Shown: in pieces, positions 33,980-45,800 of the stretch
How the letters are laid out: each line of letters starts with the position of its first letter
Numbering within the stretch: the first letter of the stretch is position 1
Assembly (NCBI RefSeq): GCF_964656455.1
Contig: NC_135717.1
Coordinates: forward strand, 1,798,001 to 1,862,000
Length of the DNA stretch: 64,000 nt
From: Halichoerus grypus
Lineage: Eukaryota; Chordata; Mammalia; Carnivora; Phocidae
Direction of reading: 5' to 3'
Notes under the pieces: generated by a model
The model's input: only the letters and a program-made list of their open reading frames with translations
What the model was told of the DNA's origin: nothing
The model's database searches: none
Made by a program: the position numbers and the translations under genes

Positions 33980-34455
33980 AAAAAAAGAATCTGGTCTGTA
34001 TGCAAAAAGAGTTGATACCAGTTTTATTCATAATGGTCAAAAAGGGAACTAGCCCCAAAGTCCATCAGTTGGTAAATGGATAAACAAACAGTGGTATATC
34101 CATACAATGGAATATTACTCGGCCCTAAAAAAGGAACTTCCACGAACATGAGCAACAACCCGGACAGATCTAAGAAGCATCTTGCAAAGTGAAGAGCCTG
34201 CATCCTACATGGTTTCATGTAGGTACATTGTAAGAAAGGCAGAACCAAGCAGAGAAAACAGATTAGTAGTTGCCCAGAGCTAGGCGCTGGGGAAGGAGGA
34301 GGGAACTTTTGAGAGTGAGGGAAATGTTCTGGATCTTAACTGTAGTGTATCTTAATAGTGTACATTTGCCAACTTCTCAGACTCTACGGTTAAAAAGACT
34401 GAGTTTTACTGTACGTAAATTAGACTTCAATAAACCTGATTAAAAAAGAAAAGGA
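33980..34455 (+). mobile_element. L1 3' end, sense
   Basis: 'aaagtccatcagttggtaaa', 'tatccatacaatggaatatt', 'gattagtagttgcccagagc' and 'gtaaattagacttcaataaa' are in L1 3'-end order, finished by an A-rich tail. Confidence 0.85.
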
Positions 34456-34654
34456 GAAGCAGAGGTGCCAACATGATTTAATCAGGAAAGAAGGGTCTTT
34501 TAAACACATGGTGCTGGAACAGCTGGGTATCTATATGGGGAAAAAATTAATCTCAACCCCTCCCTCTGGAATACTCATACTGGATAGTGACTGAAATTCT
34601 CTGCATTTGACATTCCTTTTCACCGCGGCGAATAACTTTATATCCATTTAACAC

Positions 34655-34857
34655 TTTTTTTTAAAGATTTATTTATTGATTTTTAGAGAGAGAGTACACA
34701 CGAGTTGGGGGAGGGGCAGAGGGAGAGAGAGAGAATCTCTAGCAGACTCCATGCTGAGCACGGAGCCTGACTGGGGCTCGATCCCATGACCCTGAGATCA
34801 TGACTTGAGCCGAAACCAAGAGTCAGATGCTGAACCGACTGAGCCACCCAGGCGCCC
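34655..34857 (-). mobile_element. CAN-SINE, older copy
   Basis: 'taaagatttatttattgatt', a GA-rich body, 'tgctgagcacggagcctgac' and the head 'gagccacccaggcgccc'. I could not define clean target duplications. Confidence 0.9.
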
Positions 34858-34967
34858 TCTGTTTCTCAACACTTTGTTCAGTTCTCACTGGTTTGACCAC
34901 TTCTGTCTGTAATGTGTAGTAAACACACATTACCCACCCCCCAGTACAAGTGACAAAGCAAATATAT

Positions 34968-35330
34968 GTATTAGGGTTCTCCAGAGAACAGAATCCATAG
35001 GGTGTGTGTAAAGAGATTTATTTTAAGGAATTGGCTCATGTGATTATGGAGGCCGAGAAGTTCAGACCCCGGGGGGGCAGATGGTATGTTCCAGTCCAAG
35101 TCCAAGCCTGAGACTTCTGTCCTAGCTCAAAGACAGGCAGAGAGGAAATTCTCTTCAAGTTATTGTTCTGTTCAGGCCTTCAGTAGATTGAGTGAGGCCC
35201 ACCCACGCTGGGGAGTGCCGTCTGCCTGACTCAGTCTGTGGAATCAAATGTCGGTCTCATCCAGAAACAGCCTCACAGACACACCCTGAATACTGCGCGA
35301 CCAGTGAAGGGGACGCAGGATCAACCGGCA
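34968..35330 (+). repeat. Family A interspersed repeat, best copy in window
   Basis: It starts 'tattagggttctccagagaa', then 'taaggaattggctcatgtga', 'ttctgttcaggccttcagta', 'gaggcccacccacgctgggg', 'tctcatccagaaacagcctc'. It serves as the local reference for the copies at 8.2, 14.4 and 16.0 kb. Confidence 0.8.
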
Positions 35331-36889
35331 TGTACCTCCTGACCTTTTTGTCCTGTGGTCGTCAGTTCTGCTACGGAAATGTGGAAAGTGCCCTGACGCA
35401 GGTCCTCCCGTGGGTCTGGCCATGTGGCCTGCTCTTCCCAATAAGGATGACACACTCCAGAACGTGAGGGAGCTCAGCCCCCCGCGGTCTGCCGCAGACC
35501 ACCCTATCGTCCCCCTGATTTTTGCCCACTGCGGGTGTGAAGGCCCCTTCAGACCAGCAGCCTCCCGTGGGCAGCCGGTGTGGGGCTCCTGCCACCATGT
35601 AGGTGTGACGAGGAATGTTTAGCAACCCCACCCCGAGCTAAGAAACAACTCTTTCTGCACAGCCACCTTGTTTTGGGGTTAAACCTAACCTGAAGCCTGA
35701 TTGTTCACAAGGGCATTGACGGAGCCCTTGCAGAAAACCAGCCCCCAAGGGCGAAGCTTTTGGGTGAGACTTTGCTGTCCATCCTCTTGCTGGTGGCAGA
35801 AGCCTGAGACTGACTCGCAGCAAGCCCCCTGTGGATCGTTTCCTCAGCGGAGCCTCTTCGTGCCCTGCTGCTTCAGAAGCTGGAAGGCTTCTTGTTGACC
35901 GCTTTTTGAAGTTGTGGGAGATTCATGTTTGGAAATAATGCCCTTATTTTTTGAATGACTACTACTTTGGGGTCAGTGTTGTTCCCTGACTTGCTTCTGC
36001 GTCCGAAGGGCTCCCCCCACTGTGCCGCCGCTGTCCCCAGAAGGCAGCCGGGTGTTCCCCCAGAGCCCTCCCTGGCTCCCGCTGCCTCCGCGCCTGGGCC
36101 AGAAATGCGCAGGTCCCACTCCATTTTAAAAAGTGAAGCTTGGTGGTGGTGCTGTGTGGTGGTCTTTCTGTCTCTGCTCTCTCTCTCTCTCCAACCCTGA
36201 GGAACTGTGGAGTCTGCTTGAAGCAGCACGGTCCCTTCCTTTCTCGGCACTGCTCACACGGGCCCTCCAACACACTCACCCCGCCTTGTCTCCACAATTG
36301 CTGTGGGTGTGGCTTGTTTGAGGTTAGAGAGGGCAGCACCTGGGACTGCCCTAGTTCCCGGACGTTAAACACGACCCGTGCCCTCAGCCTCATCGGCAAG
36401 CGCTGCCTCAGCTTGGTGTTGGGGTGCTCAGCGCCTCAGTTTGGAAAGGCCTAGAAGGGCTTGCCCCCGAAGCCAGTCTGGTTCTGGGGCAGGACTCCAG
36501 GGCGAGACAAGGCTCCCAGGACCGGTCTCACCGGTGAAGAGCCAGACGTGTGGGGTTTGGGGTGTCCCAAAGGGAAGCCTTGTCTTGTTTACCTGCACCC
36601 ATCCCCCTGCATGATTCTAAAACTTGAACATTTGTGTTAAATTGCAGATAAAGCCAGCCCATTGAGCTTTTGTGCAGGGTGGGAGGTTAAGCTGTGGCTC
36701 TAGGCTTACAGCCTTTGTTACTTACGGCTCTCTCCCCCACTAAAGGAACCCTTGTCTTTGTACATTTTATTTACTTTTATTCATGTGTTTATTTTTTACA
36801 CACTGTCCTGCATTTTGCTTTATTTATTAACGATACCTCTAGTCAGTTCCTCCAAGTCCCCTGTTGTAGCTCTAATTCATTCTTTTCCA

Positions 36890-37609
36890 ATTTTTCTATT
36901 GTGGTAAAATACATGTAACATAAATTTTATCATCGTAGTAACCATTTTTAAGCGTATAGTTCACGTAGCATGGAGCACATTCACATGGGCAACCATCACC
37001 ACCCTCCGTCTCTAGAATTCATTTCATCTTTCCAAATGGATCCTCTGTCCCCATTGAACACTGACCCCCCATCCCCTCCCAGGCCCTGGTAACCTCCAGC
37101 CTGTCTCTGGGAACGTGACTCCTCTAGGGACCTCGGATGAGCAGAATCATACGGCATCTGTCCTTTGTGACTCAGCAGCAGGTCCTTTAGGTTCATCCAC
37201 GTCGTCACAGCTGCCAGAATTTCCTTCCTTTTGGAGGCTGTGCGATATTCCATTGTACGTGTGTGTGCGCCACACTTTGTTACCCATTCATCCTTCCGTG
37301 CACACTGGGGTGCACACGGGAGTGCACACGAGGGCGCTTCCACCTGTTGCCTGGTGCGAATCATTCTGCCGTGAACATGGCTGTACAAATACCGCTTTGA
37401 GACCCTGCTTTCAGTTCTTTTGGATATAGACCCAGAAGTAGAATTGTTGGATCGTATGGTCATTTTATATGGTAATTCGATTTTTAATATTTTGAGGAGC
37501 CTCCATACTGTTTTCCGCAGTGGCTGCACCAGTTTGCATTCCCATTAATAGGGCCAGAGGGTTCCAGTTTCTCTACATCCTGGCCAGTGCTTATGTTCTG
37601 GTTTGGTTT
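36890..37609 (-). mobile_element. L1 3'-region fragment, antisense (left part)
   Basis: 'gtggtaaaatacatgtaaca', 'ggcaaccatcaccaccctcc', 'gcttttggatatagacccag'-like text near 37.42 kb and 'ggctgcaccagtttgcattc' are reverse-complement L1. It is interrupted by a CAN-SINE and resumes at 37743. Confidence 0.85.
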
Positions 37610-37619
37610 TTGTTTTGTT

Positions 37620-37732
37620 GAAGATTTTATTTGTTTTTTAAGTAAGCTCTACACCCAGTGTGGGGCTCGAACTCATAACCCCGAGATCAGGAGTTGCACA
37701 CTCCACTGACTGAGCCAGCCAGGCGCCCTGTA
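37620..37732 (-). mobile_element. Short CAN-SINE variant
   Basis: About 110 bp: 'gaagattttatttgtttttt', 'aagtaagctctacacccagt', 'gagccagccaggcgccc'. It lacks the GA-rich middle. Flanked by ttgttttgtt (37610-37619 and 37733-37742). Confidence 0.9.
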
Positions 37733-37742
37733 TTGTTTTGTT

Positions 37743-38145
37743 TTGTTTTTGATTGGAGCCATCCGAATGGGTGTGAGGTGGTATTTCACCGTGATCTTGA
37801 TTTGCATTTCCCTGATGATGAGTGATGTGGAACATCTTTTCACGGGCTCATGGGCCATTTGCATGTCTTCAGGGAAATGTCTCTTCAAGTTGTTTGCCTT
37901 TTCTTGAATTGGGTTGTTTGATGTTCTTTTCTTTTGAGTATCGTGAGTTCTCCATTTATTCTGGATATTAAGCCCTCATTAGATACATGATTTGCAAACA
38001 TTTTCTCCCTTTCTGTGGGACTCTTCCCTGTGGATAGTGCCCTTTGATGCACAAAAGTTTCTAATTTGCATGAAGTCCGATTGGTTGATTTTTTTTTCTT
38101 TTGTTGTTAATGCCTTGATTTTTTATTGCTGTGTATCTTTTGTAA
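37743..38145 (-). mobile_element. L1 fragment, antisense (right part)
   Basis: 'gggtgtgaggtggtatttca', 'gatttgcatttccctgatga', 'tctggatattaagccctcat' and 'ttgttgttaatgccttgatt' continue the L1 of 36890-37609 without a visible gap. Confidence 0.85.
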
Positions 38146-39104
38146 AAGGAAAAATGTTTTTTTCTCATAGTAAAAACCAATCAGTGCTCAGTGTAAACAA
38201 AAACAAATGTAAATACAGAAAGCCAGGAAGCAGTAAGTCAGAACCACCCAGACGGCTGCTGCCCAGGGATGTTTGCTGACGCTGTCTTGGGGCTGGGTGG
38301 TGGTGGGGGAGCCCACATGCTTACCTGCTGGCCAGCCCCTAAGCCGGAACTCTCCCTGCAACGAGCCACAGGCCCACTGAGTGGTCTAGTCTGCATGATG
38401 CAAGTTATGAGTCTCCTTATAAATAAGTTAGTTGACTCGCTGTTTACAACATAAGCCATAGATTCACTGTGAGGATGAGAAGAGTCCCCTGGGGGGCCAC
38501 CCGCGTGACCTGCTGCTGGCCCAGGGCCAGGCGGTGAAAAATTCAGGACCTGAACAGGGCTCCTCACTCCTCACTTCACCGTGCCCAGTCATACTCAAGG
38601 AGGTATTTATGGACTAAGAATAAAACTTTAGGCATTGAGTGTATTAAAGACTAAAAGATGATAGCGTTTGGTGCTAATATGCCAAATAAGGAAAAAATTA
38701 GAGCAACTTCAAACGTCTTCTGGTTAAGAGAAGACGGGCTTTCTTTGAACTTAGAGAACCACGTTTGGGACAGGTAATGAAGAAACGTCAGATGCGTCTG
38801 CTTCACCTCTGCTGGGTTACAGACTCACCGACGGGAGCGTCGAGGACTAGCTGCAGGCTGACTGCTGCTCGCTCGGCTGTGACCTCTGCCCCCAGGACTA
38901 GTGCCTCCGCATCTGTGGGGTCAGAGAGGCCAGGAAGCGCGCCGTGTGGGACAGAGACGCACCTGTCGGCACCGGAACTTGTAAGGAAGCACGATGCTTC
39001 TAAGCCCCTTCTGTTCACCAGATTGAACTTAGACCAAGAAGAAACTTGCACGTGTGACTTCAGTCCCTGGGGGGAGATGGGAAACTATGGTGGGGGGATG
39101 CGCG

Positions 39105-39425
39105 TGCGCTGGGTCTTACCGGGGCTGCCGTATATAAACGCTTCCTACAACGGAGTACCATCCAGATCCAGAAAAGAAGGAGCTGTTGATCTGTGTGACC
39201 ACGTGGACGAGTCTCAGAGCTCACCCGGTGTGACTCCATTTATAGAACACTCTAGAAAATGCCAACTAACTTATAGGGACAGAAAACAGATGAGTGGCTG
39301 GAGGGGAGGGTGAGCTCTGGGGGCCGATGGAGGTGTCACTCTCTACCGTGGTGATGGGGTCGCGGGTGCACACACGCAGCCAAACGCGTCAGACTGTACC
39401 CGTGAAGCGTGGAGTCGGGGCAGTC
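39105..39425 (+). mobile_element. L1 3'-region fragment, sense
   Basis: 'gtgactccatttatagaaca', 'gggacagaaaacagatgagt' and 'ggctggaggggagggtgagc' are L1 3'-end phrases; diverged and GC-shifted. Confidence 0.65.
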
Positions 39426-39504
39426 GCTCGTGGGCCAGCCTCGCCCAGCGGTTCAGAGGAACGAGGACGTCCAACGGCAGAGCCGCGGGAGCGTGAGCTG
39501 GGCT

Positions 39505-39640
39505 GGACTTCGGGAGTGAGGCTTGAATCCAGATGTTGACGTGACACCTCTGGGCCTCGGGTTCCTCAGCTGTAAGGGGGTCGTGCTGCCCGCCCTGAGG
39601 CCGTGTGCAGAGAGCCTGAGGGAGCGCCAGTGGGTGGCGT
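39505..39640 (+). repeat. MIR-type SINE relic
   Basis: 'gcttgaatccagatgttgac' followed by 'gggcctcgggttcctcagct' and 'gtaagggggtcgtgctgccc' follows the MIR order. Confidence 0.65.
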
Positions 39641-42613
39641 GCTCCTCCAGGCGCCTCGCACTCGGTGGTAAGAGCCCTTTAAGGGCAGCTCCTATTAAAA
39701 AGGTATCACATGTACGTATCATATGATCCATGTCTTTTCCTTGCAATTAAACTGAGGTCGTGTGAAACGATTAGTAAAGAGAGTCTGTTTTCACAAACTG
39801 CTGTAGACCCTGGCATTTGTCAGGTGCATGTACTACTTCTTGGCTCAAAAATAAGCAGACGTATTTGTATATCATGTGTTGTATTTTTGGATTATTCATT
39901 ATAACCAGATAAGTCCCTTACCCTGTTCTTGGCATTCTCAATACACAAATGACGGCACGGCCCTGATGCGTGGTGCCTCTGCCCGCGGACGGGACTCGGG
40001 GACTCTGCCCCACCTCCGCGGCGCTTGTGAGTCTTGCTCTTAAAACTGGAAGCCGAGCTCTCGGTCACGTGACATCTTCAGTCACCTTTTCCCTTTGCTG
40101 CTTTCTCAGCCTTCGGCAAGACTTTTTTCTTTTTTATATGGTTTCATCTTCTCTAGAAACTGTGCAGCCTTTTACATCCTCCAGAGGGGATGGTCTCGAA
40201 AACGTCAGTGGCCCGCCCTCAAAGGGAGCTCGCTGACCTCTGGCAGCAGCTGTGTGAGAGACGAGCACCCCTAATTCTGATGGTTCTCACGGCGTGGCGA
40301 CTGCCTCCCTCCCGTGTGATACGTACGTGAGGCAGTGTGCTGCCCTGGGCTGCGGCAGCGTGGGGTCGGCCAGGTTTCTCCGTGCCCAGGCTGGGCTGCC
40401 TTTTCTGTAGGGGTGCACTGAGAGCGCTGGGGGCTCAGGAAGGACTGATGAAGGTGGCAGTGACCAGAATGTCTTTTTTTCTCTGTCACTTGCCTGTTTC
40501 AGCACCTTTCATATAAAACCCACACCGCCCTTTGCATGCCGACCTTTGTACCGTGAACATGTATTACCTTCTCCATTAAAAAAACAAAATGAACTGAGCA
40601 TAAACAAAACCCACATGGGTGGAGATTGCTTCCATATTTCGGCCTCATGAAGTTTTAGGTTCATGTAGTGAAAATGCATCAGGTCCCAGGTATATAGTCG
40701 AACACATACAGGAATACAGACTTGGAGAGGTTTGGACAGGGAGAAGTCAGGGAGCATGTGCAGTGGGGGACTGTCTCTGGAGTACCCCTAAGACGTGCTC
40801 CGTCTGTGTCTGCTCAGACGTCCTCTGATACTGACAGAGCTCCCAGTATGTCTTAAAAATGGACATTCTGGGTTTGGGCCGCTTTATGGTAGTGCATCCA
40901 TTCTCTCAGATCCGTGTCTGAGTTTTGTCTTCTGAAGCCACACAGGATAAGCCTGCTCCCCTCCCACGGGACAGCCCTCCAGCTAGTGGAGGCCCTGTTG
41001 CAAATCTCTCCGACAGAGCGGCCCCCATTCCTGCACCTGCTCCCCTTCCGCAGGTGCTGTGGGGGAAGAGAACCTGAGAGCCGTCAGAAGCCGGAGGAGA
41101 GGCAAGGACCCCACTTACTCTTAACAGGTGGATTAAGACACATGCCCATTGAACGCTTCTACCGAGAGGAGATGAAGGCCAGAATAGAGGGGTACAGATC
41201 TTGAACTTTTCCAGAAACCTCAAACTGTAAGGTCACACTCACTGAACACAGGTATGATAATTTGTCTTTTACCCTCCACCCTCTGAAAGGGGCTGTAAGA
41301 CGGTCCAGGTGTAAAACATAGACCTCAGAAGAGAGCGGTGAAGGTGAATGATCTCACTGGAGGGGACTAGCATCTTCCGAGCCCCATGAGCGTGGCCAGC
41401 GGTATTCCTTAGAGCTGCTGTGCCAAGACCGCGCTGGGCTCGGGGGCCACGTGTGGTGGGTCTGTACCTGCAGGCATGCGTGTTCATGCAAATTAGTGCC
41501 ACGTTTACTTTTCTGTCCACCTCATCTTTTTTGCCTTGTGTCCAGCTCCAGGGTCTCTGTCCTGTATCGCTGATTCTTTTTTCCTGGGAGGACAGCTTGA
41601 CGTTCATCCCAATCTCAGTGTCCAGCTCTGATTTTCAACCCATCTTTCCAGCTTATTTGTTCATGTTTCTGAATCTAGTTTCTACTCTCAGTTGCTGGCA
41701 GGGTGGGCCAGCTCTGCTGGTGGCTTGGGGGACTGCCCTCTGGGGGAGAGGTAAGCAGAGTCACACACTGGGGGATCTGGCAAGGGACCAGGGGGTACGC
41801 TGACCCTAGCAGGTGGCCCTCAGTGGCTAACCTATGTTCATTAATATTGACAAATGTTTTCCATCCTGGAAATGTTCCATCCCAGTGATGATGGCCCGGT
41901 GCGGAGGGGCAGGCTCAGCTCCCCTCACCCCCCGGGATCTCCTGTTGTAAGGGGAGGGGAGTCCAAGTGTGACTACCCTGCTTTGCACCATCTTCTTCTG
42001 CCTGTTGGTGCCCAATAGGGGAGGTCGACTCACTGCCCGGCCCTGCTGAACTGTGAGGGTGGGGGTGGTTTTTCCACTGATGTCTGGCCTAAGTAGAGCA
42101 GGTGTTTCCAAAAAGATGTTTCTGTTGTTAGGTCACTGTAAGGTTAGGAACGGTTCTCAAGACCCTTCTCAGTCCTCACACCAATAGTAAATGGGGAGTG
42201 GGGTCCCAAGACCACCCTCAGGTTGGATAATTCACTGGAAGGACCCGAGGAGCTCACGGAAAGGTGTTGTACTCTCCGTTACTAACGGTTCATCGCAGCA
42301 AAGGATTCAGATCACAAGCCAAGGGAAGAGGCGCGGGGGGAGGAGTTGTCCCCTCTCAGCGGAGGTCTGGACAGGGCCGATGCCAGCTTCCATTGGTTTG
42401 TGACGGCGTGCGTGGAGTACTCCCCGCAAGCCTTCATGTCCACAGTCTCTCCTGGGCCTTTGTCATCGAACAGGTAGACCCCCCACATGGCTGACCTCAG
42501 CCTCCAGCCCCTCTGGAGGTCCGGCTGACACTCGGACCCAAAGCCCCTCGAGCCCCCAATCACACTGTTAGCCTCAGGCCCCCAGGAAACAAAGACACTC
42601 CTGTCAGGCAGAG

Positions 42614-42631
42614 CCCCCCCCCCCCCCCCCC
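42614..42631. repeat. C18 homopolymer tract
   Basis: An uninterrupted run of 18 C within CHST12 intron 1; the minus strand is G18. Its length is prone to sequencing error and slippage. Confidence 0.9.
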
Positions 42632-44112
42632 GCCAGGAGCTGCGGGCAGGAGGGGCCTCTCTGGGCAGGGTTCAGTCCTTTACTGCACCACTCTTGCCCG
42701 TCCTTTGCCTGGGCTCCAGAGGCTGTTCTTGGAGCTTTTTTCCTGTGCCTGATGGCTCTTCAGGGTTGGAGGCAGTGCTCTCTGGGAGGTGGGACAGGCT
42801 CGTCCCCTGTTGTTCCTCTAGTAGCCAGGTCCCTGGGCTGTCCTTTCTGAGCCTTCCTGTGCCTGTTGGTTGTGTCACATCTCTAGTTGTTGCGTTGTGA
42901 GCGGGCAGATCTGTAATGGAGCGGAACCACGGGAGGCCCTGGGCGTGACTGCACGTCCTCTCATCCCCGGGCTAGCGTCCCCCCGGGGTTATCTGCCACC
43001 TCACCAGCGTTCTCTGTCCCAGCACTCGATCGGACACATCTTCCCTGTGGTGTCCCTAGCACTTCGCCAAGTACCTGGGACAGAGTTGGTGCTCAGCATA
43101 TCTGTCAAACAGGACGGGCTCCTCTGGCATTTCTGGTATTGACCTTGACTGTGGTCAAGGACAGCCTTCAGTGGAAGTTGTAAGGGAGCCACAAATCCGT
43201 TGTCCGGCCTGCATCTCCCCATGCACAAGGGTGGCCGCCTGCCCCTGAGCCGGTGGGCCTGCCGGAGGGCCTGCTGGTCGACCTCGCCGGGGCGCAGTCC
43301 CAGCACCTGCTGGACATTCACAGCTGCCAGTCTGCACCTGCCCCCCCTTCGCCCTCCCACCACCCTTTTGTTTTTTGAAGATCAGGCAGCCTTTCCCCAT
43401 CTCAGCCGTGGCTCTGCCACTGTCTGGCTCCTCTGTGGGGACACCAACAGTGCTCTTAGGGCCTGGAAAGCTCTCGCATGGGCCCCCTTTCAGCTGCCCG
43501 GTGGACCCTCGCTGTCCCCCCTCTGACCTCGAGTGCGCGCCACCCTTCCACGTAGAGGGGGGCAGAGACGGTGCACAGGGCCCAGCACACGTCAGCCGCA
43601 CACAGTGGCCCGTCTCTGATGTGGTTATTTGCATTAAATGTGCACAGCGAAAGGTTTATCTCAGGGGCCGGGACGTCTTCAGTATTTTTATAAGTTGTAG
43701 CATGCATTCACCTTTAAGCTCATGTTTTGGTTTTGCTGACCACCTCGCCTTCCTCCTCGGCATTTCCTACCCATGAGGCTCTGAGTCCCTGCCCGAGCCT
43801 GGTCTGTCAGCGCCCCCTTCTCAGTTCAGTGATAAAGGATCTCCAGCGACCTCGCCAGCCACACCCGTCCTTCTGGGCCCCTCGAAGCAGCGTTAGAAGC
43901 AGCATTAGTCCTATCACACGGAGGGGCTGAAGCTCAGCAGGCAGCCTCACAAAGCCTAAGTCGTGGAGGATGGAGGTATGAGGGGCGGGCAGGGACATGG
44001 ACCATGATGGGAGGTCTGAGATATCAGCAGGCGCCGTCCGTCGGAGTCAGACTGCAAGAGGAACCCCTAGCTGGACTGTAGTCTTTAACGTAGCTCTGTG
44101 TTACCTTTCCAG

Positions 44113-44196
44113 GGTCCTGAGAGCAGTGTCCTGTCTCCATGAAGCTGACGTGACCACATCCAGGTGAAAGGGCCCCCCGCCCCATCCGCGGACAGA
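44113..44196 (+). other. CHST12: CHST12 exon 2, 5' UTR portion, with a short upstream ORF
   Basis: The acceptor 'tctgtgttacctttccag' ends at 44112. The leader holds a five-codon upstream ORF including stop (MKLT, 44139-44153) that closes 43 bases before the main start. A second acceptor 'gaccacatccag' ends at 44163 and would remove that ORF. Confidence 0.6.
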
Positions 44197-45456
44197 ATGA
44201 CCAAAACCCGGCTCTTCCGCCTGTGGCTGGTCTTGGGGTCCGTCTTCATGGTCCTCCTGATCATCGTGTACTGGGACAACGTGGGCACCGCCCACTTCTA
44301 CCTGCACACTTCCTTCCCCAGGCCACACCCCCTGGAGCCGCTGCCCACCCCCGCACACGGGGCAGAGAAGGGGTTCACGTCAGACGTGGACGCGTTTCTG
44401 CAGAAGCTGCTCAGTGGCGGCCTGAAGCAGAACGCCCTTTCTGGTAAAAGGACGGAGCAGCCCTCTGTGCCGGCCTCCAGCAGGCCCGTGCTGAGCAACG
44501 CGGAGGAGAGCGTGAGGGGTTACGACTGGTCGACCCGCGACGCCCAGCAGGGCCCGGACCCAGGTGGGCGGCAGGCCGAGAGGAGGAGCGTGCTCAAGGG
44601 GCTCTGTGCCAACGCCAGCTTCGTGTTCCCCACCAAGGAGCGCTCCTTCGACGACATTCCTAACTACGAGCTCAACCACCTCATCGTGGACGACCGCCAC
44701 GGGGTCATCTACTGCTACGTGCCCAAGGTGGCCTGCACCAACTGGAAGCGCGTGATGATCGTGCTGAGCGAGAGCCTCCTGGACCGCGGCGCCCCCTACC
44801 GCGACCCCCTGGACATCCCCCGGGAGTATGTCCACAACTCCAGCACCCACCTGACTTTCAACAAATTTTGGCGTCGCTACGGCAAGTTCTCCCGCCACCT
44901 GATGAAGATCAAGCTGAAGAAGTACACCAAGTTCCTGTTTGTGCGGGACCCCTTCGTGCGCCTCATCTCGGCCTTCCGCAGCAAGTTCCAGCTGGAGAAC
45001 GAGGAGTTCTACCGCAAGTTCGCCGTGCCCATGCTCAAGATGTACGCCAACCGCACCGGCCTGCCCGCGTCCGTCAGCGAGGCCTTCAGCGCGGGCCTCA
45101 AGGTGTCCTTTGCCAACTTCATCCAGTACCTGCTGGACCCGCGCACCGAGAAGCTGACGCCCTTCAATGAGCACTGGAGGCAGGTGCACCGTCTCTGCCA
45201 CCCCTGCCAGATCGACTACGACTTCGTGGGGAAGCTGGAGACCCTGGACCAGGACGCCGCCCAGCTCCTGCGGCTCCTCAAGGTGGACAAGCTCCTTCAC
45301 TTCCCCCCGAGTTACCGGAACAGAACTGCCAGTAGCTGGGAGGAGGACTGGTTTGCCACGATCCCCCTGGCCTGGAGGCAGCAGCTTTACAAACTCTACG
45401 AGGCCGACTTTGTCCTCTTTGGCTACCCCAAGCCCGAGAACCTTCTTAGAGACTGA
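44197..45456 (+). CDS. CHST12: Carbohydrate sulfotransferase 12 (chondroitin 4-O-sulfotransferase 2)
   Basis: Complete single-exon CDS of 419 residues (human is 414). It is a type II Golgi membrane enzyme of the HNK-1 sulfotransferase family that moves sulfate from PAPS to the 4-hydroxyl of GalNAc in chondroitin and desulfated dermatan. Visible parts: a short basic cytoplasmic tail (MTKTR), a signal anchor at about 6-26, a variable stem at about 30-135, then a catalytic domain. The 5'-phosphosulfate loop is PKVACTNWKR (176-185, Lys177) and the 3'-phosphate site lies in VRDPFVRLISAFRSKF (249-264). Four N-glycosylation sequons are at Asn139, 214, 285 and 375. The C-terminus LFGYPKPENLLRD is the family ending. 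The start is the first in-frame ATG, with A at -3; a frame extension upstream has no ATG. No frameshift or lost key residue is seen; the stem differs most from human. Confidence 0.98.
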   Translation: MTKTRLFRLWLVLGSVFMVLLIIVYWDNVGTAHFYLHTSFPRPHPLEPLPTPAHGAEKGFTSDVDAFLQKLLSGGLKQNALSGKRTEQPSVPASSRPVLSNAEESVRGYDWSTRDAQQGPDPGGRQAERRSVLKGLCANASFVFPTKERSFDDIPNYELNHLIVDDRHGVIYCYVPKVACTNWKRVMIVLSESLLDRGAPYRDPLDIPREYVHNSSTHLTFNKFWRRYGKFSRHLMKIKLKKYTKFLFVRDPFVRLISAFRSKFQLENEEFYRKFAVPMLKMYANRTGLPASVSEAFSAGLKVSFANFIQYLLDPRTEKLTPFNEHWRQVHRLCHPCQIDYDFVGKLETLDQDAAQLLRLLKVDKLLHFPPSYRNRTASSWEEDWFATIPLAWRQQLYKLYEADFVLFGYPKPENLLRD

Positions 45457-45800
45457 CGGCGTCGGGGGGCAGTCCCGGTCTCCAGAACAAGCGGGGCTGG
45501 ACGAAGGGTCCGCCATAGCACGACCTTCCTCCCGGGGATGGGGCGATGGGTTGACGCGTATATTTTTTTATGGCTTTGTGTCCCTCCCGGTCTGACCCGT
45601 GGCACAGTTCCACAACGCTCCCGTTGACGAGGCAGCTGGAAACACCCGGAATCGACCGTACCCACACTCCGGTTTTTAAAATCACCTTCGATTTTGCAAT
45701 CTGGACTTATTATTGACTCCACTGCCTATATTCCTTGAGTACTGTGTTAATATTGTTTTTTAAGATTAATATATTTCAGATATTTAATATGAAAAGTGGA
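45457..45800 (+). other. CHST12: CHST12 3' UTR (end approximate)
   Basis: The sequence becomes AT-rich towards 45.66-45.80 kb. No canonical AATAAA is present before 45.8 kb; the variant AATATA at 45768-45773, followed by a T/G-rich stretch, is the likeliest polyadenylation signal. A longer UTR is possible. Confidence 0.45.

Larger units (their letters stand above)
25260..44112 (+). other. CHST12: CHST12 intron 1 (inferred)
   Basis: About 18.9 kb between the CpG-island donor and the acceptor of the coding exon. It begins CpG-rich, then falls to AT-rich DNA (29-40 kb) made mostly of L1 fragments, CAN-SINEs, MIR and older repeats listed separately. I recognise no other gene in it. The 38.2-44.1 kb part is largely unassigned single-copy-looking sequence. 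Confidence 0.6.

Noticed and set aside
38765..39313. 182-codon ORF in CHST12 intron 1
   Set aside because: Its second half lies in a sense L1 fragment and the first half has no family resemblance.
44164..44196. N-terminal extension of CHST12 by 11 residues
   Set aside because: The frame is open but begins with GTG. The MTKTR start at 44197 matches the known protein.
44380..45516. 378-codon ORF antisense to CHST12
   Set aside because: It is the shadow of the GC-rich CHST12 frame; it is Val/Leu/Gly/Glu-rich with no start context or independent support.
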